Of a stretch of DNA of 64,000 nt, positions 63,364 through 64,000 are shown piece after piece (within the stretch, counting starts at the first letter, position 1; each line of letters begins with the position of its first letter). The stretch is from Sphingobacterium bovisgrunnientis (GTDB lineage: Bacteria; Bacteroidota; Bacteroidia; Sphingobacteriales; Sphingobacteriaceae), in NCBI RefSeq assembly GCF_009829085.1, contig NZ_WUQY01000002.1:173331-237330 (forward strand), in the 5' to 3' direction. The notes below the pieces were generated by a model. It was not told where the DNA came from. It made no database searches and saw only the letters and a list, made by a program, of their open reading frames with translations. Position numbers and translations under genes: made by a program.

Positions 63364-64000
63364 CTACCCATTTGCTAAAGACAAATGGGCTTCGGGCTTC
63401 ACAGACTTGTGCTTTGTTGTCAAAGTCTTATTTGAGTCTCCGCCCGTGTAATCGCCAGTTCCTGACGATATTATTTTTAATCCTTCTTTCAGAATGTTTT
63501 TTGCAGCGTTTAAATCACGGTCTAAAACGTGTCCATTTTTGCAAGTCCATTCTCTTATTGAAAGATTTAAGTCTTGATTTATCCAACCGCACTCACAGCA
63601 GGTTTTACTTGATGGATAGAAGCGATTGATTTTTACAATCTGTTTATCGTTCCAATCAGCCTTGTATTCAAGCAACCTAACGAAAGTTCCCCAACTTGCA
63701 TCAGAAATATGTTTTGAAAGTTTATGGTTTTTGACCATACCTTTCACATTCAAATCTTCTAATGCAATTATATCGTAGTTAGAAACTAATTGGTGGGATA
63801 CCTTATGTAAGTTATCCATTCGTGAGTTGGTTATCTTCTCGTGAAGTCTTGCTGTTTTTCGTCTTTGTCTTTCAAACGAATTACTGCCTTTTGTCTTACG
63901 AGAAAGATGTTTTTGTGCTTTCGCTAATTCTTTTTCATATTGTTTTGTGTATTTGTTGTTCTTGAATTTGACACCATCAGAAGTAATAGCAAAGTCTTTT
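63364..64000 (-). CDS. tnpB: TnpB (IS200/IS605-type OrfB), 5' part beyond the window
   Basis: RNA-guided nuclease of an IS200/IS605-type element; about 211 C-terminal codons are visible and the frame continues past the right edge. All three RuvC acids are present: D in DFAITSDGVKF, E in IALEDLNVKGMVKN, and D in DRDLNAAKNIL. Between the last two is a zinc ribbon with CCECGW and a final C-x-NGH. The C-terminus SLANG overlaps the right-end hairpin. A helix of charged residues (QYEKELAKAQKHLSRKTKG) follows RuvC-I, as in TnpB. No tnpA is visible. Intact catalytic residues suggest that the protein may be active. Confidence 0.92.
   Translation of the reverse strand, partial: KDFAITSDGVKFKNNKYTKQYEKELAKAQKHLSRKTKGSNSFERQRRKTARLHEKITNSRMDNLHKVSHQLVSNYDIIALEDLNVKGMVKNHKLSKHISDASWGTFVRLLEYKADWNDKQIVKINRFYPSSKTCCECGWINQDLNLSIREWTCKNGHVLDRDLNAAKNILKEGLKIISSGTGDYTGGDSNKTLTTKHKSVKPEAHLSLANG
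63367..63389 (-). repeat. IS200/IS605 right-end hairpin and likely 3' end of the omega RNA
   Basis: CCCATTTG (63367-63374) and CAAATGGG (63382-63389) form a perfect 8-bp stem with a 7-nt loop, overlapping the last tnpB codons. On the minus strand it is preceded by GTGAAGCCCGAAG and followed by TAGTTCACTGA. IS605-type right ends and guide (omega) RNAs have this form. The exact element end, and so the guide start, is not determinable here. Confidence 0.65.

Overview
The window looks like a chromosomal segment of a Bacteroidetes bacterium, most likely of the family Sphingobacteriaceae; the genus is not determined. The evidence is AT-rich DNA, several SusC/SusD outer-membrane pairs, Bacteroidetes-type promoters (TTTG, 18-20 bp spacer, TAnnTTTG), many lipoproteins with short lipoboxes, and families typical of the phylum (DUF4270, GHL10, putative porin, OMP_b-brl_3).

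Layout. Bases 1-2674 hold most of a SusC receptor cut by the left edge. Three tandem tRNA-Val(UAC) genes follow (3161-3408), then a porin and a purine nucleoside phosphorylase. Bases 6470-22901, all on the minus strand, form a large saccharide-utilization locus. In transcription order it encodes NamZ (exo-N-acetylmuramidase, DUF1343/GH171), SusC, SusD, a surface lipoprotein, a GHL10 glycosidase-like lipoprotein, a metallophosphoesterase with a PQQ-type propeller, a GH9 enzyme followed by a polysaccharide deacetylase module in the -1 frame behind an A10 run, MurQ (MurNAc-6-P etherase), and a sodium:solute symporter. A second cluster (23244-34505) carries two SusC/SusD pairs and one lipoprotein. 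Behind a group II intron fragment come a second GHL10 lipoprotein and NagA (35440-38271).

The rest is mostly housekeeping: RidA, two lipoproteins, RecG, a MscS-type channel, HflX, LipB, a WalJ-like hydrolase, serine dehydratase, NagZ (GH3), a TetR regulator divergent from an outer-membrane barrel protein, nicotinamidase, DUF4270 and Kelch lipoproteins, GltX, a histidine kinase/DinB/thioesterase operon, a sugar MFS transporter and 5-formyl-THF cyclo-ligase. The right edge cuts an IS200/IS605-type tnpB whose right-end hairpin is visible.

How the genes may work together. NamZ (terminal MurNAc), NagZ (terminal GlcNAc), MurQ (MurNAc-6-P to GlcNAc-6-P) and NagA (GlcNAc-6-P to GlcN-6-P) make an exolytic peptidoglycan-sugar harvest and recycling route, with SusCD and the symporter as likely uptake steps. 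A recurring motif, minus-strand TGCGTTTTTGT, lies upstream of namZ, murQ, nagZ and the second SusC cluster. I found no intergenic copy elsewhere by eye. It is a candidate shared operator tying these units into one regulon. No MurNAc kinase and no regulator for the motif is visible in the window.
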